Counted from the first letter of the stretch, positions 27,431-36,394 are shown. The stretch is 45,764 nucleotides of DNA from Prochlorococcus sp. AG-355-K03 (GCA_003278685.1 QCDS01000008.1:1-45764); one strand, 5' to 3'. The notes: a model not told the origin generated them from the letters alone. Numbers and translations: made by a program.

Positions 27431-28576
27431 ATGTCCTCTGAAAACGTTTACCGCTTAAATCAAATATTAGATTCGGCTAATTACAAAGCTAGTATTCGGA
27501 CAAAACGTGATGCCGTATATATAAGAGGAACTTTTTTAGGAGCTGATGGTAGGAGAGTAAGAAAAGAAATTGCCTTAAATGCAAAAATTTACGACTTCAC
27601 TACTTGTAGAGACAGAATAAGAGACTTTTATCTTGAGTATGAGAAAAAAGGACATCTGCCTAAAGTATTTAGTTGGAATAAAACTTTAGAAGTTAAGGAA
27701 GTTAGAAAAAATACTGTGGAATATGGAATAGAGAAATTTAAAGAAGATTATTGGGAATCAAAAGGTAATCCAAGTGAAGGAGAAAAAACTTCTGAATCTA
27801 TACGTACTCTAATTAGCTATACTGATCAATTGAGAAAACTAGAAAAATATAATGATTTAGAACTTACTCCAGAACTACTAAGAACAGTTATAGAAGAAAA
27901 GAGTAGTCCTAATACCAAGCCCAGGCAAGATATGTGCAAAATCTTTAAAAGATTAGGTAAATTATTTTTTATAGAAAGTGATTTAAAAGATCTAGATAAA
28001 ATAAGAGGAAAATATATTCCAAAAAAAAGAACAAGACTTGATGATGATGCGATAGTAGAAGAAATAGACAAAATAAGAGAACATCAAAAATATGGTTGGT
28101 TAACTGCGGCTGTATTTTTATATGGATGTCGTCCAAATGAGGCATTCACTATAGTTCCTCAAAAAGATGGAATTGCTAAGGCGGTTAATTGCCCTAAAGC
28201 AGAAGAAAAAGCGGTTAAATTCCCAATTGCTTTGGGATTAGAAAAGGACGACTACAAACCTGAATTGTTAATTAAAAGATGGGATATTTTTAATAGACCA
28301 AAAGATTGTTTTTATTGGGATTTAGATAATGGTTTATATGATTCCAATCAAATGAAAAAGAGAGTTGAGGCTTGGACAAAATGGTTATCCAAAAATAGAA
28401 CTTTAAAATTTGGTTTAGTCGATATGAGACATTACTGGGGTATAAGGTCTATTCATGCAAATATGGAAATTAGAATTGCTTGTAAATCTTTAGGTCATAG
28501 CCAAGCTATACATATGAAAACTTATAACTCTACTTATGAGGAAATAGATGCAATAAAAGGAGCAAAAAAATTATGA
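27431..28576 (+). CDS. int: Tyrosine recombinase / integrase
   Basis: This 381-residue protein has the catalytic set of tyrosine recombinases: R234 in FLYGCRPNEAF, R333-H334 in VDMRHYWGIRS, H356 in LGHSQAIHM and Y365 as nucleophile. The first His of the HxxRH box is replaced (VDMRH), as in many cyanobacterial integrases. An N-terminal region with Arg/Lys-rich strands (residues 10-60) is likely an arm-binding domain. It lies next to tRNA-Ser, the usual target of this class. The stop overlaps the ligase start (ATGA), so translation of the two is coupled. Confidence 0.93.
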   Translation: MSSENVYRLNQILDSANYKASIRTKRDAVYIRGTFLGADGRRVRKEIALNAKIYDFTTCRDRIRDFYLEYEKKGHLPKVFSWNKTLEVKEVRKNTVEYGIEKFKEDYWESKGNPSEGEKTSESIRTLISYTDQLRKLEKYNDLELTPELLRTVIEEKSSPNTKPRQDMCKIFKRLGKLFFIESDLKDLDKIRGKYIPKKRTRLDDDAIVEEIDKIREHQKYGWLTAAVFLYGCRPNEAFTIVPQKDGIAKAVNCPKAEEKAVKFPIALGLEKDDYKPELLIKRWDIFNRPKDCFYWDLDNGLYDSNQMKKRVEAWTKWLSKNRTLKFGLVDMRHYWGIRSIHANMEIRIACKSLGHSQAIHMKTYNSTYEEIDAIKGAKKL

Positions 28577-29322
28577 GTACTTATTTAGAAGAAAGGCTGC
28601 AATGGTATGACGACAATTATCGTAGTGGTAATGCTCTAATATCTGATGCCCAATTCGATCAATTAGAAAATAATTTAAAAAGGGTTAGTCCTAATTGTGA
28701 TTACTTCATTAACAAAAAATCGCTCCCATTACCTAGTTTGCCGAAAGAGAGAATAGAAGAATTTATTGAAGGATTACTGCCTGATACTCGATTATTAATA
28801 GAACCTAAAATTGATGGTTGTGCTATTGCTTTGCAATATAGAAATGGCAATTTAGAAAAGGCAATATCAAGAAAAGGAACAGATGTCACAAGCAAGATTG
28901 CAAAGATTGAAGACATACCCAACCAACTTCCTATTCAGGGAATTTTTCAGGTTAGAGGTGAACTATATGCACCCAATAGACCTCCCAACTTTTCCCAAAG
29001 AATTGCATCTGGATTCCTCCGAGCTAAAGAAGGGTCTGGAGAAGGTGTCAGCTTTTGCAGTTTCCAAATACTTAATTCAAGACTTAACCAACATGAAGCC
29101 AAAAAACATCTTCAAAAACTTGGTTTCTCAACCCCAAAAGATGTTTACTGTAATTTCACAAGCCAAGTCCAAATCTTTAGAAAGCAATGGCTAGAAAAAA
29201 AGTTATTTAGTGAATATCCAACAGACGGAATAGTGGTAAAAATAAATTCTAGAAAAATACAATTAATTAGAGAAAAATCTTATGATTGCTATCCTTATTG
29301 GCAAATGGCTATTAAGAATTAG
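28573..29322 (+). CDS. Minimal NAD-dependent DNA ligase (adenylation domain only)
   Basis: This 249-residue protein matches only the Ia and nucleotidyltransferase parts of LigA: WYDDNYRSGNALISDAQFDQL (NMN-binding Ia), the adenylated Lys in EPKIDG (residues 77-82, K79), SRKGTDVT, VRGELY, TDGIVVKIN and a final WQMAIKN. The OB-fold, zinc finger, HhH and BRCT domains are absent. It may be a degenerate ligase, a substrate-restricted one, or an AMP-transfer enzyme. Its ATG overlaps the integrase stop by 4 bases; such a pair suggests nick sealing or processing during integration (inference). Confidence 0.85.
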   Translation: MSTYLEERLQWYDDNYRSGNALISDAQFDQLENNLKRVSPNCDYFINKKSLPLPSLPKERIEEFIEGLLPDTRLLIEPKIDGCAIALQYRNGNLEKAISRKGTDVTSKIAKIEDIPNQLPIQGIFQVRGELYAPNRPPNFSQRIASGFLRAKEGSGEGVSFCSFQILNSRLNQHEAKKHLQKLGFSTPKDVYCNFTSQVQIFRKQWLEKKLFSEYPTDGIVVKINSRKIQLIREKSYDCYPYWQMAIKN

Positions 29323-29347
29323 TTTTGATTCAATCTTAAATTTATAA

Positions 29348-30802
29348 ATGTACGAAGAAGCTTTTAAAAATATAGATGATGTCTTTTGGAAAGATGCTGG
29401 TTGCAGCAGTGAACTTGATTATATAGAGCAAACTAGTTGGATTCTATTTCTCAAATATCTAGATGATTATGAAGAGGAGAGAGAAACAGCAGCAATTTTA
29501 AATGGAGAAACCTACGAAAGAATTGTTGATAAAGAATTTAGATGGAAAGAGTGGGCTTATCCCAAAACTAGTGAAGGGAAACTTAATTACGACATTGCAT
29601 TAACAGGAGATGACTTACTTGAGTTTGTTAATAAGGAACTTTTTCCTCATCTTGCTGGATTTAAACAAAGCGCAGAAAATCCAAGAAGTATTGATTACAA
29701 AATTGGCGAAATATTTTCTGAGTTAAGAAATAAATTACAAAGCGGTTATTCACTTAGAGATGTAATCAATAAAGTAAATGATCTTAAATTCCTCAGTAAC
29801 GAAGAAAAGCTTGAGTTGAGCAGTTTGTATGAAGATAAGATCAAAAATATGGGAAATGCAGGGCGAAATGGAGGTGAGTATTACACTCCTCGACCTCTTA
29901 TAAAAAGCATTGTAAAAGTTATCGATCCAAAGATAGGTGAGACTGTTTATGACGGTGCTGTTGGAAGTGCAGGATTTTTATGTGAAGCATTTGATTGGAT
30001 GAGTAAAAGTAAAGAATTAAATGCAGCAGAATTTCAGCAACTACAAAACAGTACTTTCTATGGAAAAGAGAAGAAAAGTCTTGCTTATGTTATTGGAATT
30101 ATGAATATGATTCTTCATGGAGTAGAAGCACCAAATATTATTCATACAAATACACTTGCTGAAAATCTAGCAGATGTTCAGCAAAAAGATAGGGTTGATG
30201 TGATCCTTGCAAATCCTCCATTTGGCGGAAAAGAAAGATCAGAGATACAACAAAACTTCCCAATAAAAACCTCTGAAACTGCTTACTTATTTCTGCAGCA
30301 TTTTATAAAAATGATGAAGTCAGGAGGAAGATGTGGAGTAGTTATCAAAAACACTTTCCTAAGTAATGTTGATAATGCAAGTATCGCTTTACGTAAACAA
30401 CTTCTTGAGGAATGTAATCTTTTCGCAGTGTTGGATTTACCTCAAGGATCTTTTATCGGAACAGGAGTAAAGACAGTAGTTCTATTTTTTGAGAAAGGTA
30501 AAACAACAGAAAAAATTTGGTACTACCAACTTGATGTTGGAAGAAGTATGGGTAAAACTAATCCATTGAATGAAAATGATTTAAATGATTTTGTAATGAA
30601 GGCAAATAATCAAGAGGAGGATATAAATAGTTGGATAGTGGATGTTGGAGTGATCAATAAAGAGACTTGGGATTTAACAGTTAATAATCCAAATATTGTT
30701 CAAGAAGTTGATAATCGAACACCTCAAGAAATTATTGCGGAGATAGAGAAACTGGATGAGCAAGCAGCACAAGCATTGCAGGCAATCAAGAAGTTGTTGT
30801 GA
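29348..30802 (+). CDS. hsdM: Type I restriction-modification methyltransferase subunit HsdM
   Basis: This 484-residue protein has the N-terminal HsdM helical domain (about 1-140) and an N6-adenine methylase core. Motifs are NGGEYYTPRPLIKSIV (motif X), VYDGAVGSAGFL (motif I, slightly degenerate), NPPFGG at 289-294 (motif IV) and later GVVIKNTFL. With HsdS it forms the methylase; with HsdR the restriction complex. The operon starts 25 bases after the ligase gene. The stop overlaps the HsdS start (TGATG). Confidence 0.95.
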   Translation: MYEEAFKNIDDVFWKDAGCSSELDYIEQTSWILFLKYLDDYEEERETAAILNGETYERIVDKEFRWKEWAYPKTSEGKLNYDIALTGDDLLEFVNKELFPHLAGFKQSAENPRSIDYKIGEIFSELRNKLQSGYSLRDVINKVNDLKFLSNEEKLELSSLYEDKIKNMGNAGRNGGEYYTPRPLIKSIVKVIDPKIGETVYDGAVGSAGFLCEAFDWMSKSKELNAAEFQQLQNSTFYGKEKKSLAYVIGIMNMILHGVEAPNIIHTNTLAENLADVQQKDRVDVILANPPFGGKERSEIQQNFPIKTSETAYLFLQHFIKMMKSGGRCGVVIKNTFLSNVDNASIALRKQLLEECNLFAVLDLPQGSFIGTGVKTVVLFFEKGKTTEKIWYYQLDVGRSMGKTNPLNENDLNDFVMKANNQEEDINSWIVDVGVINKETWDLTVNNPNIVQEVDNRTPQEIIAEIEKLDEQAAQALQAIKKLL

Positions 30803-31911
30803 TGGCAACTACGTTGGGTGATATTTGTAAGGTTGATTGGGGTAACACCGCTATTACAAAAAAATCTTATGTTGAAAATGGGAAATTTCTTGCTGTATCA
30901 GCTACCGGCGGTGATGGGAAACTTAACCACTTTGAACACGAAGCAGATGTTTGTGTTTTGTCAGCGATAGGTGCTCAGTGCGGAAAAATGTTTTTTCCTC
31001 AACAGCGTTTTACCGCTATCAAAAATACAATTACTCTTACTCCTAAAGCAGATAAGGTTTTCAGTAAATTTTTGTATTACCTTTTTACTGCAATTGAGTT
31101 ACCTAAACGTGGTGCTGCTCAACCATTTATTTCAAAAGGTGATATTCAGAATTTTAATGTTCCTTTCTTACCCCCACTCGCAGAACAAAAACGCATAGTT
31201 ACTAAACTAGATGCTGCGTTTGCTGAAATTGATTTGGCGGTTGAAGCAACTGAAGAAATAATATCAAAGGGTGAATCGATTATTGGCAAGTATATAAACA
31301 AGCTGATGAAATCTGATGGCGAGGAAGTAAAAATTTCTGACCTATCCTTAAGCATAACTGACGGAGATCACCAGCCTCCGCCCAAATGTGAGAGTGGAGT
31401 TCCGTTTATAACCATATCCAACGTGAACAAACTGAGCCGTAAGATTGATTTTTCAAATACCTTCTTTGTGCCTCAAACCTATTACGACAATTTAAAAGAA
31501 AAAAGAAAACCAAAGCGTGGAGATATTCTTTACACTGTAACTGGCTCGTTTGGTATCCCAGTATTGATTGATGATGATTCAAGATTTTGCTTCCAGAGAC
31601 ATATAGCAATTATTCGTCCAAAAGTAAGTGTTAATAGTGAGTGGCTTTTTTATTTATTGCAATCTCCCCTTGTATATAATCAAGCTTCTAAAGGAGCTAA
31701 TGGAACCGCACAGAAAACTGTTTCTCTTAAAGTTTTGCGTGAAATAAGAGTTCCTAAATTTGAATTCCAACAACAACTATTATCAGCTGAAAAGATAAGA
31801 AAAATTGACTTCCAAATAAGAAGATTTAAAGTTCTTCTAGATAAGAAAAAAAGAAACCTCAACTCTCTTAAATTATCAATTCTTAAAAAGGAACTCAAAT
31901 CTGATTTTTAA
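30802..31911 (+). CDS. hsdS: Type I restriction-modification specificity subunit HsdS
   Basis: This 369-residue protein has two target-recognition domains separated by conserved helices. The first TRD is about residues 1-130, ending in FNVPFLPPLAEQKRIVTKLD; the second is about 170-310, followed by a coiled-coil-like tail with many Lys and Leu. It decides the bipartite DNA sequence recognised; the recognised sequence cannot be read by eye. ATG at 30802 overlaps the hsdM stop; an upstream in-frame GTG at 30799 is less likely. The stop overlaps the hsdR start (TAATG). Confidence 0.93.
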   Translation: MATTLGDICKVDWGNTAITKKSYVENGKFLAVSATGGDGKLNHFEHEADVCVLSAIGAQCGKMFFPQQRFTAIKNTITLTPKADKVFSKFLYYLFTAIELPKRGAAQPFISKGDIQNFNVPFLPPLAEQKRIVTKLDAAFAEIDLAVEATEEIISKGESIIGKYINKLMKSDGEEVKISDLSLSITDGDHQPPPKCESGVPFITISNVNKLSRKIDFSNTFFVPQTYYDNLKEKRKPKRGDILYTVTGSFGIPVLIDDDSRFCFQRHIAIIRPKVSVNSEWLFYLLQSPLVYNQASKGANGTAQKTVSLKVLREIRVPKFEFQQQLLSAEKIRKIDFQIRRFKVLLDKKKRNLNSLKLSILKKELKSDF

Positions 31912-34241
31912 TGAACGAAGCAGATACCCGAGCTGAATTAATCGATCCGCAACTATTAGCAGCTGGATGGAAAACTGATATTGCTAAAGGTGTTCGTGTT
32001 CGTCGTGAATATCAAATTAATGATGGAGAAATAAGAGCTGGTGGTATTCGTACTGGAGTATTAATTGCTGATTATATTCTTGAATATAAGAATATAAAAC
32101 TTGCTGTAATAGAAGCTAAGAGTGATGAACTAGAAGTTGGTGAAGCAGTAGCTCAAGCAAAACTTTACGCGCAAAAACTAAGAATTAAAAATAGCTATGC
32201 CACCAATGGAAAAGAAATTTATGAAATAAATCATGAGTCAAAAACAGAAGAAATAGTACCTTCCTTTCCCACTCCAGATGAACTTTGGGACAGAACTTTT
32301 AAAGAAACTAACGAATGGACTGATCGATTTAATGCAATTCCTTTTGAAGATAATAATGGAACAATGCAAGCTCGCTATTATCAAGAGCTTGCAGTTAATC
32401 GTGTCATTCATGCGATTGCAAATAACAAAGATCGCGTTTTACTAACCCTTGCTACTGGAACAGGAAAAACATTCATTGCTTTTCAGATTGCATGGAAATT
32501 ATTTAAAAGCAGATGGACTATAAAGAGAAATACCAAGCGCCAACCTCGTATCCTTTTTCTGGCTGATAGAAATATTCTTGCTAATCAAGCATTCTTAGAT
32601 TTTGGAGCTTTTGAAGAAGATGCATTAGTGCGTATAAATCCAAAAGATATTGCAAAGAATAAAGAGGTCCCCAAAAACGGAAGTATTTTCTTCACTATTT
32701 TTCAGACCTTCATGAGCGGAGAAAAAGATGAACCTTATTTTGGTCAATATGAAAAAGATTTCTTTGATTTAGTAATTATTGATGAGTGTCATCGAGGCGG
32801 TGCAAATGATGAAAGTAATTGGCGTGATATTTTAAAGCATTTTTCAAGTGCAGTTCATTTAGGTCTCACTGCCACCCCAAAAAGAACTACTAATACAGAT
32901 ACTTATAAGTATTTTGGTGAGCCTGTTTTTGAATATAGTCTCAAAGAGGGAATTCAAGATGGATTTTTAACTCCATTCAAAGTTAAAAGGATTCAAACAA
33001 CTATAGATGAGTATCAATATACAAATGATGATGAAATTATTGAAGGGGAAGTAGAAAAGGATCGTATATATCAAGAGCAAGATTTTAATCGTTTGATAAT
33101 TATTAAAGATAGAGAAAGGAAGCGAGTGCAGGAATTACTTTCAGTAATAAATAACGATGAAAAAACATTGGTTTTTTGTGCGACCCAATCGCATGCAGGA
33201 ATGATTAGAGATCTTATAAATCAGGAATCTAAAAATAAACCAGTTGATTACTGTGTACGTGTTACAGCTAAAGATGGTGCCATTGGAGAAACATATTTAA
33301 AACAATTTCAAGATAATGAAAAGTTAATTCCTACTATTCTTACTACAAGTAGAAAACTTAGTACTGGAGTTAATGCACGAAATGTAAGGAATGTAGTTTT
33401 ACTTCGTCCAGTGAATAATATGATTGAGTTTAAACAAATAATTGGTAGAGGTACCAGGCTTTTTGAAGGGAAATATTATTTCACGATCATAGATTTCGTA
33501 AATGCATATTATCTTTTTAATGATGATGCTTGGGAGGGCCCTCCTTCAGAACCTCCCGAGGTCATTAATCCTCCTCCGACTCCACCAATTTCTCCAACAC
33601 CGCCTATAGACCCACCACCCATAGATCCCCCACCTATAGATCCACCTCTAACTAAAGTTCGCATTAAGTTGAGCGACGGTAAATTCAGAGAAATTCAAAG
33701 TATGAAAAGTACGTACTTTTATTTAGATGGAAAACCTGTTAGTCCAGAAGAATTTCTTCAACGTTTATTTGATAAATTAAAACTCCCAGAATTATTTAAA
33801 AGTGAATTTGAATTACGTACTTTATGGGCAAATCCACTAACCAGAAAAGAGTTATTAGAAAAGCTTGAAAAAGAAGGTTGTCATATTGATGATTTAAAGA
33901 AATTACAAGAACTAATTAATGCAAAAAATAGTGATATTTTTGATGTCCTCGAATACATTGCTTATTCCAAAAAACCTGTATCTAGAAAATTAAGGGTAGA
34001 AACGAATAAATCTAATATATTGAATTTGTTGAATGAAAATGAAAGAGAATTCGTTGAATATGTTTTACGAAATTATATTGATATAGGTGAAGATGAACTC
34101 GACGTAAGCAAATTAAGTACAGTAATAAGAGCAAAATATGGAAGCATAAGTGCCGCTCAGGAAAAGCTAGGAACTGCTCAAGATATTCAAAAAACTTTTA
34201 TTAATTTTCAAGTGAACTTGTATAAGGAGATTTTGGTATAA
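31911..34241 (+). CDS. hsdR: Type I restriction-modification endonuclease/translocase HsdR
   Basis: This 776-residue subunit is of the EcoEI-like type. Residues ~1-120 are the HSDR_N nuclease part (LIADYILEYKNIKLAVIEAKSD, showing the D...E-x-K motif); residues ~150-540 are an SF2 helicase with ATGTGKT at 181-187, DECH at 291-294, GLTATPKRT and IIGRGTRLFEGKY. A C-terminal EcoEI_R_C-like domain follows. A proline-rich linker near residues 545-585 includes three copies of PIDPP. It cuts unmethylated foreign DNA after ATP-driven translocation. Intact frame, so likely functional. Confidence 0.94.
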   Translation: MNEADTRAELIDPQLLAAGWKTDIAKGVRVRREYQINDGEIRAGGIRTGVLIADYILEYKNIKLAVIEAKSDELEVGEAVAQAKLYAQKLRIKNSYATNGKEIYEINHESKTEEIVPSFPTPDELWDRTFKETNEWTDRFNAIPFEDNNGTMQARYYQELAVNRVIHAIANNKDRVLLTLATGTGKTFIAFQIAWKLFKSRWTIKRNTKRQPRILFLADRNILANQAFLDFGAFEEDALVRINPKDIAKNKEVPKNGSIFFTIFQTFMSGEKDEPYFGQYEKDFFDLVIIDECHRGGANDESNWRDILKHFSSAVHLGLTATPKRTTNTDTYKYFGEPVFEYSLKEGIQDGFLTPFKVKRIQTTIDEYQYTNDDEIIEGEVEKDRIYQEQDFNRLIIIKDRERKRVQELLSVINNDEKTLVFCATQSHAGMIRDLINQESKNKPVDYCVRVTAKDGAIGETYLKQFQDNEKLIPTILTTSRKLSTGVNARNVRNVVLLRPVNNMIEFKQIIGRGTRLFEGKYYFTIIDFVNAYYLFNDDAWEGPPSEPPEVINPPPTPPISPTPPIDPPPIDPPPIDPPLTKVRIKLSDGKFREIQSMKSTYFYLDGKPVSPEEFLQRLFDKLKLPELFKSEFELRTLWANPLTRKELLEKLEKEGCHIDDLKKLQELINAKNSDIFDVLEYIAYSKKPVSRKLRVETNKSNILNLLNENEREFVEYVLRNYIDIGEDELDVSKLSTVIRAKYGSISAAQEKLGTAQDIQKTFINFQVNLYKEILV
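33603..33647 (+). repeat. 15-base tandem repeat coding PIDPP in hsdR
   Basis: Three imperfect 15-base units encode PIDPP in the linker between helicase and C-terminal domains. Such repeats can expand or contract without shifting frame. Confidence 0.7.
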
Positions 34242-34258
34242 ATAATAGCCATAAAAAT

Positions 34259-34468
34259 AACTCAGCAAATCAGATTCAGTGAGTTCCTTTAAAAAGCATT
34301 AATAGTAATGTTTTATGGATTTTTAACTCACCAACTCATTAATTATTTATATAAATGTATTTATTTATAAATGAATATACAGAGGTCTTTAATGAGATTA
34401 AGTGAGTTACTGAGTTACTGAGTTTTTTGGGTCCTTTCTATAGTAAGAGTGTGGGTAATTTCGGACCC
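34259..34468. promoter_or_regulatory. Array of GAGTT/AACTC half-sites and an inverted repeat
   Basis: The gene-free stretch 34242-34556 contains repeated TGAGTT or AACTCA elements in both orientations: 34259-34265 (AACTCAG), 34280-34285, 34325-34330, 34333-34338, and an 8-base-period direct repeat GAGTTACT at 34403-34424 (two full units and a third partial). A GGGTCC...GGACCC inverted repeat (34429-34434 and 34463-34468) follows. This resembles an iteron or multi-site operator, before the small HTH gene at 34557. Confidence 0.45.
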
Positions 34469-34556
34469 CAAAATTCTTCTAGGTAAAAGGCTGCATAGTT
34501 AGACACACTTTTACAAATACTTGATCAGGTAAATGGACTAGAATAATTGCATAGCA

Positions 34557-34832
34557 GTGAATCTCACCAAATGTAAATTTTGTAAGATGAAACCAAAATC
34601 ATTCGAAATTGAAGTTTTTACGATTAGCCAAGCAGCTAAAAAATTAGGCTACAAATCCACCAAAACAATCTATCGACTTCTAAAGAGAGAAGTATTAGAA
34701 GACTATCTTTATTTAGAAAAATCAGGAAGAGTTTTTTTAATGTTTGAACCACCAAATCTTCCAACTTTAGCGGATAAGATTAAAGCTAATATTCAATTTA
34801 GAAGAAAAAATATTATCAAGCGGTGCAAATAA
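34557..34832 (+). CDS. Small HTH protein, excisionase/MerR-like
   Basis: This 91-residue protein has FTISQAAKKLGYKSTKTIYRLLKREVL, read as a helix-turn-helix of the excisionase (HTH_17/MerR-like) type starting at VFTISQAAKKLGYKS. A basic C-terminal tail follows. The GTG at 34557 adds an N-terminal C-x-x-C stretch (KCKFCK); the ATG at 34587 is an alternative start. It is a candidate recombination directionality factor or regulator of the island. It lies directly after the half-site array. Confidence 0.65.
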   Translation: MNLTKCKFCKMKPKSFEIEVFTISQAAKKLGYKSTKTIYRLLKREVLEDYLYLEKSGRVFLMFEPPNLPTLADKIKANIQFRRKNIIKRCK

Positions 34833-34839
34833 TAAGCGT

Positions 34840-35310
34840 TTATCTATCTTTAATTTTTAGTCCTTTATCTAAATTCCGAAATTCACATTTTTTAAAAATT
34901 GTTGTAGGTATTCTTTTGTACGGAATATATGCAAATGAAGAATCTATTATCATTTTTCCTGACATATTGTTGAAATTGACTTCAATAAAAATATCCTCTA
35001 CTCCACCATTACTTAAAAAAGTTCTTGAAGATTTTGATTTAAACAAACCAGATTTAATACTAGAAGAACTTTCCATTATGAATTTACTAGTTTCAATTCT
35101 TTTATCAAAAGGAATTATGATATTGCTTGGTATTTCCTCAAATACCTCCTCCGTTCTTCTGTAGCGCTGACCAGTTCTTATATCGACAATTAATGAAAGA
35201 TCGATAGCTCCCTCACAAAATAATTCTTTTATATTTGATTTTTTAGAAATAAAACCGCTATTTAAAAATGATAAAGAAATTAAAAGAGGTCCAATTATTA
35301 AGCGTTTCAT
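34840..35310 (-). CDS. Secreted hypothetical protein of the sigma/CHAT block
   Basis: A hydrophobic N terminus (MKRLIIGPLLISLSFLNSGF) suggests Sec export. The mature part has a Cys (LFCEGAIDLSLIVDI), a central IPSNIIIPFDKRIETSKFIM segment and a C-terminal beta-rich part; no family is recognised. Its start overlaps the stop of the upstream gene by 4 bases (ATGA), so it is translated with it as the last gene of a three-gene unit. Confidence 0.7.
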   Translation of the reverse strand: MKRLIIGPLLISLSFLNSGFISKKSNIKELFCEGAIDLSLIVDIRTGQRYRRTEEVFEEIPSNIIIPFDKRIETSKFIMESSSSIKSGLFKSKSSRTFLSNGGVEDIFIEVNFNNMSGKMIIDSSFAYIPYKRIPTTIFKKCEFRNLDKGLKIKDR

Positions 35311-35801
35311 TTACCTCTCCTAATCTCTTCAAGTGTATTTAAATACCAATCTGGGAAAGTATTAGTAAGTTCTTCTAGTCTTCTTTCATCAAGCTCTTCT
35401 TTAGGTAAATTTGTAAGTTTTGGTATGGATAATTTAATATTTTCTCGGCACCAATTTATTGATTTGATAGCTTCTTCTTTAACATTATTTTTTATTGAAA
35501 GATTTTCATCAAAAATAGAATTTACATCTAAGTTATTCCCTTTCATTAGTGCTCTAAAGATAAGATCAGAATTTTTAATTGATTCTGCCAACTCTTTATT
35601 TGCTTCAAGTCCAAATACCAATGTGCAAGCTGCAATACCTATGGATCTAGCAATACATTTATAATCGCCAATCTCTTCGCATGGCAATCTAAAATTATCC
35701 TCAATTTTTTTTATATTAAATCCACCTTTTCCCTCTGGAAAACCAGCTTGTACATTTAAGGGTAAAGACAAAAACAATAATGTAATTAATAAGTTTTTCA
35801 T
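35307..35801 (-). CDS. Secreted Cys-containing protein, paralogue of the gene at 35825
   Basis: A clear signal peptide (MKNLLITLLFLSLPLNVQA) with cleavage after QA precedes a 145-residue mature part. The conserved core LPCEEIGDYKCIARSIGIAA and CTLVFG matches the neighbour at 35825 (LPCSEFGEESCTARFIAMSA, CTFVFG). A fourth Cys lies in NWCRENIKLSIPKL, matching RFCKEATEEAIPKI there. Four aligned Cys suggest two disulfides. Both proteins end in a W-x-x-x-x-L-E-x-I motif. No known family. Middle gene of the unit. Confidence 0.75.
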   Translation of the reverse strand: MKNLLITLLFLSLPLNVQAGFPEGKGGFNIKKIEDNFRLPCEEIGDYKCIARSIGIAACTLVFGLEANKELAESIKNSDLIFRALMKGNNLDVNSIFDENLSIKNNVKEEAIKSINWCRENIKLSIPKLTNLPKEELDERRLEELTNTFPDWYLNTLEEIRRGK

Positions 35802-35824
35802 TAGAGATGAATGGTCATATAAAA

Positions 35825-36319
35825 TTACCCTTTTCTTCCTTTCTTTATACCTTCAAGGGATCTTAACCACCACTCTCCATAGGTTCTAGTAGCGACTTCA
35901 ATAAATTCTGGAGAGGCTTCTTTACCTGTTTTTTCTAAAACTATTTTTGGGATTGCTTCCTCTGTAGCTTCTTTACAAAATCTAACTCTGTCTTTAACTT
36001 CATTTCGTATAACAGGTTTAATATCTCCTGCTTCATTAAACATACTTATTGGCTTGATTTTATTGCCCCTCATAATTGAAACAAAAAGCCCATCTGCTAT
36101 ATCCATTGACTCTCCAACAGGTTTCCCTTGATTAATACCAAAAACAAAAGTACACGCTGACATAGCAATAAATCTTGCAGTACAACTTTCCTCTCCAAAT
36201 TCTGAACAGGGTAAACTTAATTCTTTTTCTAATTTCTTTAAATTCTCTTGATTTTCAGGAAGAGCATTAGCATTTAAGGGCATTAGAAATAAAAGCCCTG
36301 CCATTAAAAACCTTTTCAT
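35825..36319 (-). CDS. Secreted Cys-containing protein with conserved promoter motif
   Basis: This 164-residue protein has a signal peptide (MKRFLMAGLLFLMPLNANA) and shares the Cys pattern and C-terminal motif of the neighbour at 35307 (LPCSEFGEESCTARFIAMSA here; LPCEEIGDYKCIARSIGIAA there). The pair is a tandem duplication. It is the first gene of the minus-strand unit 36319-34840, and its start is preceded at 36349-36374 by the island's shared GGAATCAC...AGAACTA motif. Function unknown; it would be periplasmic or extracellular. Confidence 0.77.
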   Translation of the reverse strand: MKRFLMAGLLFLMPLNANALPENQENLKKLEKELSLPCSEFGEESCTARFIAMSACTFVFGINQGKPVGESMDIADGLFVSIMRGNKIKPISMFNEAGDIKPVIRNEVKDRVRFCKEATEEAIPKIVLEKTGKEASPEFIEVATRTYGEWWLRSLEGIKKGRKG

Positions 36320-36348
36320 TTGATTATTATTTTATGGTTACTTATCTT

Positions 36349-36374
36349 TAGTTCTAAATTTAAAAAGTGATTCC
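36349..36374 (-). promoter_or_regulatory. Shared island promoter motif, copy 3
   Basis: On the minus strand GGAATCAC (36374-36367) is followed after 11 bases by AGAACTA (36355-36349), ending 29 bases before the ATG at 36319. The same two blocks, 12 bases apart, precede 39024 and 43246. Confidence 0.6.
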
Positions 36375-36394
36375 TAATAAAATGGAAAATTTAT

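Noticed and set aside
34429..34468. GGGTCC...GGACCC inverted repeat as a terminator of hsdR
   Set aside because: The spacer is 28 bases and no T run follows the second arm, so it is not a standard terminator; kept only as part of the repeat array.
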